A DNA stretch of 64,000 nucleotides from Auriscalpium vulgare (lineage: Eukaryota > Basidiomycota > Agaricomycetes > Russulales > Auriscalpiaceae): assembly GCA_019915015.1 (NCBI GenBank), contig JAHBBC010000002.1, positions 372,001-436,000 of the forward strand, written 5' to 3'. This document shows, one piece after another, positions 43,444 to 56,192 of this stretch. Both the position numbers and the translations under genes were made by a program. The notes below the pieces were generated by a model. The model made no database searches. It was not told the origin of the DNA and was given only the letters and a program-made list of their open reading frames with translations. Numbering within the stretch: position 1 is the stretch's first letter; each line of letters begins with the position of its first letter.

Positions 43444-45415
43444 ATGTCTTCATTACCATCACTGCCCGAAGTCCCAGGGGCGGAACCGAACCGCGCAGTC
43501 CTCGACTCGTTCAAAATTGCCATCGCAAAGCGCATAGCGGATGCGCTACCACCACTCACCATCGACAAAGTCTACGCAGGGGTGGACTATGGGAAGAAGG
43601 GGGTCGATTTCACCGTCGCCCTGCCCCGATTCCGGCTGCCGGGAAAGGTCGATGAGCTCGCGAAAGCAGTAATCGACCAGGTGCGCCACATGCTGTGGCC
43701 CCATAGTGCGCACTCACGGATTACAGTTCCAAGCAGACGACTACATCGAATCTGTCGTGCACGACAAAGCATTCTTGCATTTCACCTGCCGCACGTCGTC
43801 GCTCGTGCGCGCGGTGCTCACCCAGGTGCACACGCTCACGAACCAAGAGCCGTCAGTCTATGGCACAAATACCACCGGCCAGGGCAAGAAAGTCATCATC
43901 GAGTACTCCTCTCCCAACATCGCGAAGAGTTTCCACGTCGGGCATCTGCGGTCGACCATCATCGGTGCCTTCCTCACCAATTTGTATCGCGCATCGGGAT
44001 GGGAGGTTATCGCGATGAACTACCTTGGTGACTGGGGTACCCAAGTGCGTATCTATATCATATATAATGTAGTGAAAACTGACATCGCACAGTTTGGGCT
44101 CATCGCCGTTGGATTCGAGAAGTACGGCTCCCAGGAGGAGCTCCAAAAGGACGCGATCAAGCATCTCTACGACGTCTATGTCAAAGTGAACAAGGACGCC
44201 GAGGCTGATGCCCAAGTCAAGGTCGACGCTGCGGCCTGGTTCAGGCGGATGGAGGACGGTGACGAGGATGCGCTCAAGAACTGGCGCGTCTGGCGGGAGT
44301 TGAGCGTAAAGAAGTACGAGGAGGAGTACGCCCGTCTAAACGTCCACTTTGATAACTACACCGGCGAAAGCAAGGTCGGGAAGAAGTGGCAAGATATCGC
44401 GCTACAGCGGCTGGACGAGCTAGGCCTGATCTCGGACGTGGACGGCGCGAAGCTCGTCGACTTGGAGAAGTGGAAGCTCGGCAAGGCCGTGCTGCGGAAA
44501 AAGGGTGCGTTCCACTACGCTGACATTGCTTGTCACCGTCTCATATTCCTCTCAGATGGCACGTCAATCTACCTCACGCGAGACATCGGCGGCGCGATCG
44601 AGCGGTATGAGCAGTACAAGTTCGACAAGATGATCTACGTCGTATCGTCACAGCAGGACTTGCATCTTGGGCAGTTCTTCAAGGTGCTGCGACTGATGGA
44701 ATTCCCATGGGCAGACAAGCTCGAGCACGTTAACTATGGGCTCGTTCTTGGCATGAGCACGCGGAAGGGCACTGCCGTCTTCCTCGACCAGATCATACGC
44801 GAGGCGGCGTCGGTGATGCACGAGCAGATGCGGCGGAACGAGGAGAAGTATGCGTCGATCGAGGATCCGGAATACACAAGTCTTGAGGTCGGCCTCACAG
44901 GTATCAAGATCCAAGACATGGCGGCGAAGCGGTGAGTCGTCGCAGCCCTCTCCCACCATCTAGCAACACCTCATAATTCCTGCAGAATCAACAACTACAC
45001 ATTCAGCTGGGATCGCATGACCTCATTTGAGGGCGACACCGGCCCGTATCTGCAATATGCGCACGTCCGCCTCACCTCACTGACGCGAAAGAACCCCGAA
45101 CTCTTGCCCCTCCCTCCGCCCACCGAGATAGCAACTGACACAATAACGGAGCCCGCCGCCCGCGAGATCGTGTTTTTGCTCGGCACGTACCCGGACGTCG
45201 TGAAGACCGCACTGCGCACACACGAGCCGAGCGGCGTCGTCACGTACCTGTTCCGCCTCAGCCATGCCATCTCCAGCGCATGGGAGACTGTCGTCGTGAA
45301 GGGCGAGGCAGACGTCGACAAGGCGCGCGCGCGCATGTGGCTGTACGTCTGTGCGAGGGACGTACTTGGTGCGGCGATGCGGCTGCTCAGCATTCGGCCG
45401 TTGGAGCGTATGTGA
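43444..45415 (+). CDS. RRS1: Arginyl-tRNA synthetase
   Basis: Charges tRNA-Arg with arginine using ATP. Five exons, 43444-43680, 43727-44044, 44093-44504, 44556-44931 and 44986-45415, give 590 residues with consistent phases. The N-terminal Arg-S additional domain precedes EYSSPNIAKSFHVGHLRST, which contains the class I HIGH-type motif HVGH (near residue 150). The middle has NYLGDWGTQ and DGTSIYLTRDIG. The KMSKS-like loop is MSTRKG (near residue 390), as in eukaryotic ArgRS. The C-terminal anticodon-binding domain has SFEGDTGPYLQYAHVR and ends in PLERM, the usual fungal terminus. One gene may serve cytosol and mitochondria, but no clear presequence is seen. Confidence 0.95.
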
Positions 45416-47684
45416 ATGTCGCTTACAAGGGACTTGAGTGCTGTAAATTTTGGAACCCAACTTCAGACCCTATGGCAATATATGCATAGCGTGTATTGTA
45501 GCGCAGCGCGTGTGGCGTACTGCATATAGCAAATCGTGTACATAATTTTGCAGAGCGTATCGGACAATATACAGCGTGTAGCATATGTAAGTAGCAAGTG
45601 CTGTCACCGCGGAATGTAGAGCCGACACCGTGACACGCCAGCAATGTAGAGTCTGACTCGAGTCTCGCACTTCCAAGTGTCGCCCGACCGATCCATCTTT
45701 CATCTCTCTCTCTTCATCGCCGTCTTCAGTGTGCTTTTGACGTACAAACGGTCAAGCTTGCTCTTGCGTCGGTGTGCCCCATCCGTTTCTGCAAGCTCTG
45801 CATCCATTGCTCAAGCCGCTGCCGCATTCATTCTCGACAAACTATGCCGTTGTCGATGTTTGACACACGCTCTTGTGTACGAGGCCTGCTGGATGAGCTT
45901 TCAAATGCTGGCAGCAAGTCATGTATTTATTGTGAACTGTACGTATATGCGGTCGGCCTCCGGTGACATCGTCGGAGTCGGACGGACCTTGACAATGGCT
46001 TCAAGAGAGGAAGATGGCATCGCGAAGAACGAATAGCACCCCTGGTTCGCACTCGCCAGTACATCCCCCGCCCCGACGTAGTCACTCTCCAGCCCAAGAC
46101 CTTCGGGCCACAGAGGAGACACAGTGATTGACAAGTTCGGATTCGCCATCTCGTCGTCCGTGCCCCTCGCGCTGTTCTGGATGTGTGTGTCCTGCATCTG
46201 TCTGTGATCTCGACGCTGACTGGCTCCCAGCTTCGGATGCACGCGGTGTGGCTCGGGGTCGGGGTGATCCTGCCTTCGTCTGGCGGCTGCGCATGGACAA
46301 CCCCCCGTGCTATAACAAGCAGGACTCGATGCGCGACGTGCGCATCCCGTACGGCTCGTCCTCCGCCGGTACTGGGTCGGCCTGACCGAGCGTAGTGCTT
46401 CCGCTGTGGCGCGTATACTGCCATCGCCCGACTTTATCGCATACCCGGTGCGTGCGTGCGTGCGTCTACCGCACATGATACATCCGGCTCGATCTGCTCG
46501 TCGATAGTCATCAGCACAATGGTCGTTCTCTTTAGGCTGCGCCCTTGTTGGTCTACCCCCGATCCAGGATCACGGTCTCAGTCTGGGCGGTGATCAAGTA
46601 CGCGGCTTCGAAATCCTTCCACTGCGCGCAGCTGACCTCGTCGCTCCCACCATCGCCGGTGCATCCATACCACCTCAGACCCAAGCCCACCTCCATCCCC
46701 AGGGGCCGCAAGCCATCACCGGCTTTTTCATACATGCGAGCGGCACGCACGTCAACGGCACGCGCCTATCGCGCATCCGACTCGCTCGCGGTCTGCAGCA
46801 CACCAGTGCCACCAGGACATATCGGCGCATCCGCAGCCTGAGTCGTCCGCTGCCCCGCCAACCCGCCTCCCAGGTCGTCTGCACAGCTTCCCCAGCTCCG
46901 GCGCGGTGCGTCCCGCCCAGCCCAAAAGCCGCTCCGGGCACCTCCTCGGGCCAGCCGCGGCTAGCGAGCGGCGGCGTCCCCTCCCAGGCTCCCGCCCGCC
47001 GGTACATGCTGACGCGCTCGTTGTCAAGCCGCGGCACCAGCGTCGCGGGCCCTCGCCGCGCACGGTGTGCGTCCGTCCGAGGGGCGCCGACACAGGCAAC
47101 CTAGCTAGTGGCCACGGCGTAGTCTTATTCCCAAGTACTCGCACACGCGTCACTGCATGATGCTCCACGCACACTCCCACATTATGCACCGGCCCCGCGC
47201 GTGATCCGGCGGGGCTGGTGCCAGCGGGCCTGCCGCAGAAGTCCAAGTCGAAGCCGCAGGCTGATTGACGTGAGAAGGCGTGCGCCTCTGCAAAGGCTGC
47301 GATATGGGCGGGTGATGCGGGTGTGGCCCGCGCTCGCAGGTCTCCCACCGCGGCGCAGGGGGCCGACACTATAGGTGCGCATGCTAGTGCTAGGTGCGCG
47401 TGCTAGTGTCGGTCTAGTGGCGAATCGCGATGGGCAGCTCGCCGTGTCTGTGTGGCGCCGCGGCGTACACTGCAGCTAGACTCTGGCCAAGTAGGTGCGG
47501 ATCAAACACCGCTGCGCAGGCAGCAATATCCGAGTCCTCCCCGTCGTTTTTCCGAGCCGCACACCGTCTGCCGTGAACGCTGGTTTATCAACACAGCCTC
47601 ATTACGATACAATACAAGCGTAAATTCATGACGCGTCAACGGAACCCATGAAAAATAAATCGTCCTGCTACTTTTCGCGCGCGC
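45416..47684. other. Gene-poor spacer with possible coding debris
   Basis: About 2.3 kb without a convincing gene. Minus-strand stretches at about 45920-46130 and 46550-46750 read like fragments of a secreted or enzymatic protein (for example NPNLSITVSPLWPEGLG), but frames break and no family is recognised. A GTGC microsatellite lies near 46450-46465, and the GC-rich part (46600-47400) gives only shadow ORFs. Confidence 0.4.
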
Positions 47685-49485
47685 TCACGCCTTCTCGACG
47701 GACGCCTTGTCGTCGACGTGCACGGCGGCGCCGGACTGCTCCTGCGCGAGGAGCTGGCGGCGGTACGCGACGGAGCGGCGCGGCGTCGTGTTCTCGTAGA
47801 GCGAGTCGATCTGCTCGAGCGAGAGACCCTTCGTCTCGGGGATGCAGAAGTACGCGAACAGGATGCAGCAGAAGCACGTCGAGCCCCAGATGAAGAACAC
47901 CTTCACCTGCAGGTTCGCGTTGCCGGGCCCCGAGTTCACCAGGTACGGCGCTGCAATCGGCGCGTCAGCATCGCGCGGCAAGCGAATTAAAAGGGGGAGC
48001 ACGTACTCGCGTAGCCGATGCCGAAGTTCCAGAGCCAGTTGGACGCGACGGAGAGCGACATGGCCTTGGCACGGACGTTGAGCGGGAAGATCTCGCCGGT
48101 GACAACCCAGGCGATGGGGCCCCATGTCGCGGCGAAGAACGCGATGTAGAAGCAGATGAGCGAGATGAGCGCGCGCTGGGCGGCGAGGTTGTGCTTGTCG
48201 GTGGTGACGCCGACGATGGCGACGAGGTACTCGCAAACGCACATGCCGATGGCGCCGATGATGAGCAGGCGGCGGCGGCCGAAGCGCTCGACACCCCAGA
48301 TGCCGGGGAGGGTCATGACGACGTTGACGACGTTCGTGATGATGGAGATCGTGAAGGGCGGGTGGATGCCGGCGTTGGTGAAGAAGGACGTGCCAAAGTA
48401 GAAGATGAAGTTGATGCCGGTGAGCTGCTGCCATGCCTGAAGGAAGATACCCGAGAACGTGCGGAAGCGAATCTTGTTGTTGCCGTTGCGGAAGCAGTCG
48501 AGGTAGGATGACTCGCCGATGGCCTCCTCGATGGCGAGGTTGGCGCGAATCTCGTCGAGCTCGGCGACGCAGTCGGGGTCGTCCTCGGGGAGGCCGGTGA
48601 GGCGGGAGAGCGAGCGGGCGGCGTCCGCATCACGGTGCTTCTTGATGAACCAGCGGGGGGACTGCAATGCGCGGGTGAGCAAGCGGGTCTAGCGGAGAGC
48701 ACAACGGGCAGCCTACCTCGGGGAGGAAGAACATGCCGAGGGCGAGGATGGCGGCCCAGATGAACTGAATGGCGATGGGGATGCGGTAGGATGAGTGGTT
48801 GGGGCGGTTCTTCGTGGCGTTGTTGAAGATGGAGGCGAGGAGGATGCCGATGGTGATGGCCCACTGGTAGACGGAGACGACGGCACCGCGAATCCACTTT
48901 GGCGAGCACTCGGACTGGTACATGGGGACGAGGGTGGAGACGAGGCCGACGCCGGCACCTGCGACGACACGGCCGGCGATGAAGAGGCCGAGGGCGGTGG
49001 AGGCGGTCTGCATGGCGACACCGACGGCGAAGACGAGGCATGAGAAGACGATGCCCCACCTACGACCGAGGATATCAGCGGCAGGGGCGCCGATGAGAGC
49101 ACCTGGGGGACGAGGGTAAGAAATAGGCGGAGCGGAAGGCGGATGAATATACTGACCGACAAAGGTACCAGCGGAGAGGATGGAGACGACGAGGGACTGT
49201 GTGCCGGAGGAGATGCCGTATCCGTGGGGGAAGGTGTCGGAAGGGGTCACGGGATGGCCGAACGTCTTGAGCCAGTCGGGCATCTGCTGGATACCGGAGA
49301 TGGTACCGGTGTCATAGCCGTAGAGGATACCACCAAAGGCGGCAAACGCGGACTGTGGGCGGGCAGTGAGCGAGGCATATTTTTGCGAGGAAGGGGAGAG
49401 GACTTGCCATGAAGATGCCGGCCCACTTTGAGGTGGCGGCCGAGCCGCCGACGCCTCCACCAGCTGCAACAGGACCTCCAGCCAT
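47685..49485 (-). CDS. MFS hexose transporter (sugar porter family)
   Basis: A 12-helix plasma-membrane sugar/H+ symporter or facilitator. Five exons, 49485-49408, 49352-49157, 49102-48717, 48661-48007 and 47950-47685, give 526 residues. Family marks are AFGGILYGYDTGTISG in helix 1, DILGRRWGI, ESPRW before the cytoplasmic loop, QAWQQLTGINFIFYFG in helix 7, ERFGRRRLL, and PETKGLSLEQID after helix 12. The first intron starts with GC instead of GT (GCAAGT). A CATAAAAG TATA-like box lies about 80 bases before the ATG. The substrate is inferred as glucose or another hexose from overall similarity. Confidence 0.93.
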
Positions 49486-52223
49486 GGATGCGGGCGGGTA
49501 AACGGGGGGATCGTTGGGGGCGGGGAACGAGGGGTCCGTTGGGTCTCGCCATCCTCAGGCGACGCCTTTTATGCGGGGAGCTGGAAGCAGGCAGCACATG
49601 GACCATCATCTCACCGCGGCCCCCGGAACCGCCGCGCCACAAAAGGAAGACGATGCATCTCTTTTCCGGTCTCACCGGCCCTGCTCCCCCGATCGTGCAC
49701 CCCGCATCCGCCACCGATCCCCGCACGGCTTCCGGGTCCCGACAGGCCGCCCGCTCTGTTTTGCATCGCATCTGCATGGTCCGCGCGGGGTCCGAGCCGC
49801 GCTGCTCGCGCCGACGCTGCTGTCCTGGGCTGGCCGTGGAGAGCCCGACGCGCTGGGTCACGTTGTGATGGCCGCACGCGCATCAGCCGGCCCATCTGCG
49901 TCGCATCTTCGCCGCCAGCATTGCGCACCTGCATACCCAGGCACCCCGCCTCAGTCTGGCCACCGCCGCCCACCTGCCGCGTCACCTGCCCCGCACTCCC
50001 TGATCCCCGCATCACAGACACCGACCCCCGCACGCCTCTGCATACCACCTTCATTCAAGTATCATCATATATGATCGCATTACACGCGCGTTGTCGCATC
50101 CTCGCACCCTCGGCGGCTCGCACGTCCCGCCCACGGCACCGCGTGCTCGCACACGGGCGTATTGTCTGGGCTGATGTCCTGGATAGCCGTCGCCGTCCCA
50201 ATATCTGCCCGCCTGGCCCCCCGGGGCTACCTGGCGCTTCGACTTCCTTATGATTTGACTTGTCGCAACCTTGTTTGGCGTGGCAGTGGACTCCACGCGT
50301 CGCCCATTCACTCCGTCCCTGTGCGGCGTTCCTGGTGCTGCTCGCAGCTGCAGAAGCATCGCTCCAACGAAGCCCTCGTCCGTATGATAGGAAGCGGTGA
50401 ACGGGCGTGGTTCCCATCTTCCCTTCTCCGCCCTGCCAATACCCTCCAATACCATAGCTTGTGGTCGACGTCCCCGAACCTGCAGTCTCGTCATCGCTGC
50501 CCTCCATCCGACTTCCGCGACACGTCCGCCGCGCCACCGCCCGCACACACCGCACCTAGCATTCGAGCCCATCGATCTCCTCTTTCTCTGCCGCCCATAT
50601 CCACACCGTGCATATGCCATGCTGATACGCCGTTAATGGCACTCATCGCACATGGCAGCGGCAGCGCAAAATTAGAGTGTGCATGCAATCTAGACGCGCC
50701 GTGGCTCGACTCTCCAGCAGTGCGGCCACCTAGCTAGTAGCCTTGCAACCAGCCCTCGTCTCCGCGCAGCCTCGCCTTCCCGCCGCGCAGCACCCCGCTC
50801 CCCGCCCCCGCCCCCGCCCCCGCCGCCTCCGGACCCCACGCCTCGCCTGCCCCCACACACGCCCCGCGCTGTCCGGGGTCCGCTGCCGGCACGCCCGCTC
50901 CTGCCGGCGCCCCACCCGCCCGCAGTTTATCCGCGCGACGACGCGTGAAGTTTTAGTTTTCGTGCCCGACGTCTGGCAGTCTGTCGAGTGGGGCGGCAAC
51001 CGATCGTCGGGATCCGGGTGCCCCGCGCGGGGTGACGACGCCCTCTGATCACGATCGCAGCCCCACTTTGCTACATTTCTTTGTTGTGTGCAATTTTTGC
51101 GCTGATTTTTCTGCGGCCAGTGCCCTCCAGTGCCCTCCAGTGCCCTACTCCGCCTGCTTCTCCCCGCCCTGTGCCTCGCCTTCTGCCATCGAAGCCTGAT
51201 CGCACTCGCCTCGCCCCACGACGCAGCCCGCCCGAGGCACAGAAGCACAACCCCCGCCGGCCTCCGCCTGGCGGAAGATCCGCTCCCAACCGACGCGGAA
51301 AATCATACGAGCAGATCGCTCTCATGTAATACGCCCGCTCGCTTTCTTGGCATGTCCCCGCCCACGCTCGCGCAGGCTGATCGCCGGCCGCACTGTAATC
51401 CCAATGCGCCGTCCACGGCGACCGCAACATTTGCGCTCCGCGCTGCTCGATCGCGCCGCCGCGTCGGGCGCGCGAGTTGGATTTATTTATGGCGACTCGT
51501 TGCAAATATCGATTTGATCGTGCATTTTGGTGCCGGCAGTGCTGCACATGCTCGCACAGTGCGCGGTATTTGGGAGTCATTGGGGGCGGCTATGTCCCGG
51601 CGGAGGTTGCGATGGGTGTCTCGACCCCCGATCGCTCGCCCGCCCGCAAATCCCGGCGAGCAAGGACCGCACGACTCGACTGACAGCCGACCTCGCCACT
51701 TGGAATATTGCCTCTGCGAATGCACAGAAATCACATGCTGGGAAACGTAAAACGCTCAGGGCACTGGGAGTGTCGACTTGCAATTGGGCGCGCGGACCCT
51801 GTTTACAGCCGGCGAGCTCCATTCAGCTGAGACAAGAATAGTTCTGATGCACATGGGCCGGTTCTGCAGGAGGGGGTAGGGGACAGTAGGCACGGCTGTC
51901 TTCCGCGCAACGGAGTCCACAGTGGGCCGTATCAGCCGTGCGCCAGAGATGAGGAGATGTCAGTCTTTCGTCCGTATAGCTCTTTTCTCCCATGAAAATT
52001 TCACGCCTTGATCTCTCCTACTGAACTCGGTCAGCGACCAAGTCCCTCGACATCTCCTCGACAGCAAAAGCACAGAAACCACAAGATGAAAAAAAAGACA
52101 AAACCTATGCATGATATGTTGAGAGACCGGCGGCACGATGATCACCGTTGATAATATCAGATAAGATCTCACACCACCGCAGCACGCCAGCGAGCTGCGC
52201 CGAGCTCGTCTCCGCAGCCCACG
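49486..52223. other. Long GC-rich divergent intergenic region
   Basis: 2.7 kb separates two divergent genes. No convincing gene was found, despite long GC-driven ORFs in several frames. It should include the transporter promoter. Notable items are a (CCCCCG)n tract at 50793-50827 and a triplet TGCCCTCCAG repeat near 51119-51146. Confidence 0.5.
50793..50827 (-). repeat. G-quadruplex-prone tract
   Basis: The minus strand has at least four runs of four to five G separated by single C (GGGGGCGGGGGCGGGGGCGG), fitting the standard G-quadruplex pattern. Confidence 0.6.
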
Positions 52224-53242
52224 ATGTCCACCCCCTCCCCGCCGTCCTCCCCCCTCCTCGCGCTCCCCGAAGAGCTCCTCTCCCTCATCCTCCACCTCGC
52301 CGCGCCCGACGCGCTCCCCGTGCTCCTGCACACCTGCACCACGACGTACCGCATCTGCACCCCGCTGCTCTACCACACCCTGCACCTCGCCGCCCCTGGC
52401 CCCACCGCGGCCCTCGCGCGCACCCTCGCCGCGCGCCCCGCACTCGCCACGCACGTCCGCGCGCTGACCGTCGCGAGCACCGCCGGCGCGCTCGCGCCCG
52501 TGCTGCAGGCCCTCGTCCGCGCCCGCGCGCCGCTCGCGCTGCTCGACGTCACGCTCGACGCGGCGTGGCCGGGCGCGGCGGACGCAGACGTGTTCGGCCC
52601 GCATCTGATGGCGGGCGAGCGCGACGTCGCCGCGGGGCGCGCGGTCGGCGGCGCGCTCGCGGCCCTCGCGGACGTGCGCCGCCTCGTGGTGCGCCGCCGC
52701 AAGGCGTACCTCAGCTTCGAGCGCCTGCAGGCCGTCACGGACGGCCTGGCGCAGGCCGTCGCCGCCTGGGCGTCCCTCGTGCGCACCCTCCCTCTCGCGC
52801 ACGGCCCGCTTGCTTGCTGACGCTGACGGTTGGTGCTCGGCAGGAGTCTGTGACCATCGCGTTCCGCCTCTCCGCGCCTGGCGCGGGCCCCGCGGCGGGC
52901 TTCGCGGGTGCGGGTGTGGGCGCGCCGAGCCTCGCGCTGCCGCTCGCGCTCGCGGGCGCGGCGCGGCTGCGCGAGTTCCGCACCGCGCTGCCGGCGGTGT
53001 GGAACCCGGCGATCCTGGCGGTCAGTGCGAACCCCGCGCTCGAGCGCATCGTGCTGACGATCCCGCGCGTGCGCGCGGCGGGCGTGGCGGGGGCGGCAGA
53101 GAGCGGCGTGCTCGTGTGGGAGGACCAGGTGGTCTCGCCGCAGGAGATCGCGAGCCGCGCGGGCGGCCCGCAGGCGACGCTGTGGATGCGCCAGGCGTGG
53201 AAGCATCCACGCCTTGTTGCGCTCCTCACCGCGAGTGCGTGA
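52224..53242 (+). CDS. F-box-like protein
   Basis: Two exons (52224-52778, 52844-53242) encode 317 residues. The N-terminal F-box-like motif is LPEELLSLILHLAAP followed by YRICTPLLYHTLHL, typical of large basidiomycete F-box families that act as substrate adaptors of SCF ubiquitin ligases. The rest is Ala/Leu-rich, probably helical or leucine-rich repeat-like, without a named domain. The intron is needed because the two halves are in different frames. Very high GC at third positions makes shadow ORFs on both strands. Confidence 0.75.
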
Positions 53243-53552
53243 TGCTGCGAGCCGCTTGACTTGCTCTGGGATTGAACGAATAGGTCTGGGTCTGGGTTTT
53301 GGTCTGTGACCGCGGACTGTATGTCATTGTGGATCTGCTACGATATAATGCAGTCGTTACCCGTATTGAAATGATACCTTAGCTGCTCTGTAAAATTCTG
53401 ACCACGACGCCGAGATGATTGGCCTGTTACACGTGACCGCGTGACGGGACGGGGCGGAAATCTGCTGGCGACATAGGAGGCGCTCCGACGCTCCTTGCCT
53501 TCCGCCTCTGCACACCGCAAAAGTACCCCTTCTGATACACGAGTCTCCAGCC

Positions 53553-54469
53553 ATGGGCCAGACGTCCTCCGCCCCGCAGCCCCCCGTCCACCTCTCCACC
53601 CCCGCCGCCGCCAGCTGCCCCGTCGACCACACCGCCCTCGCCGCCGCACGCCCCCCACACCCCGTCCCCGCCACCGCCGCCGAATGCCCCGTCGACCACC
53701 ACGCCGCCGCCGCGGCTGCTCCTGCGCAGTGCCCCGTGTCGCACGACGCCGACGCCCTCGACCCGCGCACGCACCTCCCCGCGCTCTCGCAGACGCCCGC
53801 CGCGGGCCAGAGCCTCGCGCTCCCGACGGGCCGTGAGACGTCGTCCATCCCGCGCGACGCCGCGGGGCGCTGGGAGTACCCGTCGCCGCAGCAGTTCTAC
53901 AACGCGCTCGTGCGCAAGGGCTGGGAGACGCCCGAGGAGCACGTCGAGACGATGGTGCACATACACAACTTCCTCAACGAGAAGGCGTGGGACGAGGTGC
54001 AGCGCTGGGAGACGCAGGTGAACAAGTACGTGCGGTGATCCTGTGGCTGGTGTGGACGGGGCTGACGGGCGAGCTGCGTGCAGGGACGAGAAATTGGAGC
54101 TGGTGCGCTTCAAGGGCCGCCCGGGGGAGCTCTCTCCCAAGGCGCGCTTCTGGCTGTTCGCGGGCTGGCTCCTGCCGGAGCGATTCAAGTGCGTACATTA
54201 TCTCCTTGCCCATCTGCGCACGTCCTGAGCCCGTCGCTAGCTCGGAACCGCCGTTCGACCGGCACGACTGGGTCATCCGCCGGCCGTCGACTGGCAAGGA
54301 GGTCCGCTATGTCATCGACTACTACAGCGCAGACCCCTTGCCGGACGGCTCGCCCGTGTTCTCGCTCGATGTGCGGCCGGCGCTCGACAGCGTCTCGAGC
54401 ATAGGCATGCGCATCCGCGCCGCGACGCAGGAAGTATGGGACGGGGCCAGGCAAGAGGGAAGGGTCTAA
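53553..54469 (+). CDS. CYC3: Holocytochrome c-type heme lyase
   Basis: Attaches heme covalently to apocytochrome c in the mitochondrial intermembrane space. Three exons, 53553-54025, 54084-54188 and 54241-54469, give 268 residues. The N-terminal region has three Cys-Pro-Val heme regulatory motifs (CPVDH twice, CPVSH once). The catalytic core includes YPSPQQFYNALVRKGW, the conserved VHIHNFLNE with its heme-ligating His, and ELVRFKGRPGELSPKAR. DRHDWVIRR, RYVIDYY and LDVRPALDS complete the fold. No cleavable presequence is seen, as expected for this family. Upstream, 53243-53552 holds only the spacer after the F-box gene. The product could serve cytochrome c, c1 or both. Confidence 0.93.
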
Positions 54470-54875
54470 GTCTTTGTTTTATGGTTTAGATTTGTAGACA
54501 CTGCCCATCCCAACTCTAGATACCATGTGTGCAATTGTTTTGGGCACGATGCGTGGGCCGTTGCCTCGGTGCCTGCCACGCCTAGCTCTACGCAGCGACA
54601 CGTCGTCTCCCTCGTCGGCGCAATTGCAGTACTCTCGGCTCTCTCAAACGTGACTTTGATGAAGAAGTATCGACGCCCTGCGGCACACAATGCGTCCATG
54701 AAGGCGGGCGCCACTGCCAGCCGGAATCCGAACGAAGGCTGCCCGTCTCACATCTCCAGCCAAGACAGCCATAGAGTCTCACATCCCCCCTCCTGAGTTC
54801 CCCAACAGATGCAAAGTCTCGCGGGGCATAAAGCGATGCTCACTTGGCGGACTGCCGCACAGCTCTCCTTTCCTC

Positions 54876-54966
54876 CCCCCACGTATCTCCCTTCCACCGG
54901 CGCCTGCCTCGCCACCTCCCCCACGTATCTCCCTTCCACCGGCGCCTACCTCGCCACCTCCCCCAC
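54876..54966. repeat. 42-bp direct repeat, two copies plus a stub
   Basis: Copies at 54876-54917 and 54918-54959 differ at one position (CCTGCCTC against CCTACCTC) and are followed by a seven-base start of a third. Confidence 0.8.
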
Positions 54967-56192
54967 TCCACATCCCGGCACATCATCGATGCAACGTCGC
55001 ATCTTACAGACACGTAGCCGATATGTTTGACAGCTGCGCTCAAGGTCGTGCATGGTACGCGATGATCGGCCACCGCCCTCAACGCCGTTCAGCCACGCAA
55101 ACATTTTCGCGGTGGCCGACCATGATCTACTAGTATACCGGCGATACTCAAACCATTTTCTCACACGCCGCAGCCACGGCAACGTGCCGCCAGCAGCTCG
55201 CTTTGTTCAATTGTCGCATCGTGCCTTCACTGCCGTGTCGGCCGACCGGCCACGTGATTTGAGTGGCGAGTGGCGAGCGCCCCAGCCGCCGTTCCCCAGC
55301 TTTGTTTCTTCTGCCACGGCCGTATTCAGCCTCTTGTCGGGACACGGGGCCCCACGAGGCGTCACGTCGTCAAGCTTCGCTTCGCTAAAGCTGCCGCAAA
55401 GCATCCAGAAGCGTGTCCCCGATGGCTGTGCCGCGGAAGACAGGTCCAGATGCACGTACGCTTTGACCGCTCGCTTGACGCAACGTTCCGGCGGCCCACA
55501 CGTTTCATTTGGCATATAAGACGCTGTTATTCTGCAGATTTGACATTCCCATTCCACCCCCTCCTGTCTTCCCTTTCCCCCACTCTCCTCCTTCGGCATC
55601 CCAGGACTGGCGGCGGCGGCGATCACCTTGGACTTTGGCGATATCTAGCTCTCCAGTTTCTTGGCGACACTGATTCCTGCCCAGATCCACCGGAACACAA
55701 TGCCTGCCTACCCATGACCGAGTGCCCGGGGAGCTTCAAGAATGTCGCCGATCGTGGCTGACATCCCCGGTATGTCGTCCCTTCCTCCATTCCCACCTGC
55801 AGCTCATTCTACATGCAGCCCTCCGTGAAGCCCTCTCCACTCTCCCTGGCAACGGTGCGTACCACTCTGCTAGCGCCGCCGCGTTGACTGGGCTCTCGAC
55901 TGCCGGTGGCCTATGCGTGCGAATTTCCAAGGTGCGATCCGTCGCTCTTTCTCCTACACGGCAGTCAACTGACGCCTATTGGGGATAGGTGCGAAACCCC
56001 TCAGCAAGCGTTGAGACATCTGAGATGGCGACAAGCAAACATCCGACTGCAGAACGCCAAACGCCGCGACCTCGACGGCCGACTCTTAAGATGCGCCACA
56101 CTAAGTGTAAGAGACCCGCGAGATCAGCATCGACTATCGAGACGCCTCGCGTTGTGTACCGCCATTACGCCGACACCGCGACCGGCTACGAC

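Noticed and set aside
45919..46476. A minus-strand gene with NPNLSITVSPLWPEGLG
   Set aside because: Frames break and no family is recognisable; recorded only as possible debris.
48313..49059. Long ORFs overlapping the hexose transporter in other frames
   Set aside because: They are Arg/His/Ser-rich by-products of high GC at third codon positions.
52370..53206. Minus-strand ORF across the F-box gene
   Set aside because: Arg/Ala-rich shadow frame without motifs; the plus strand has the F-box and a proper intron.
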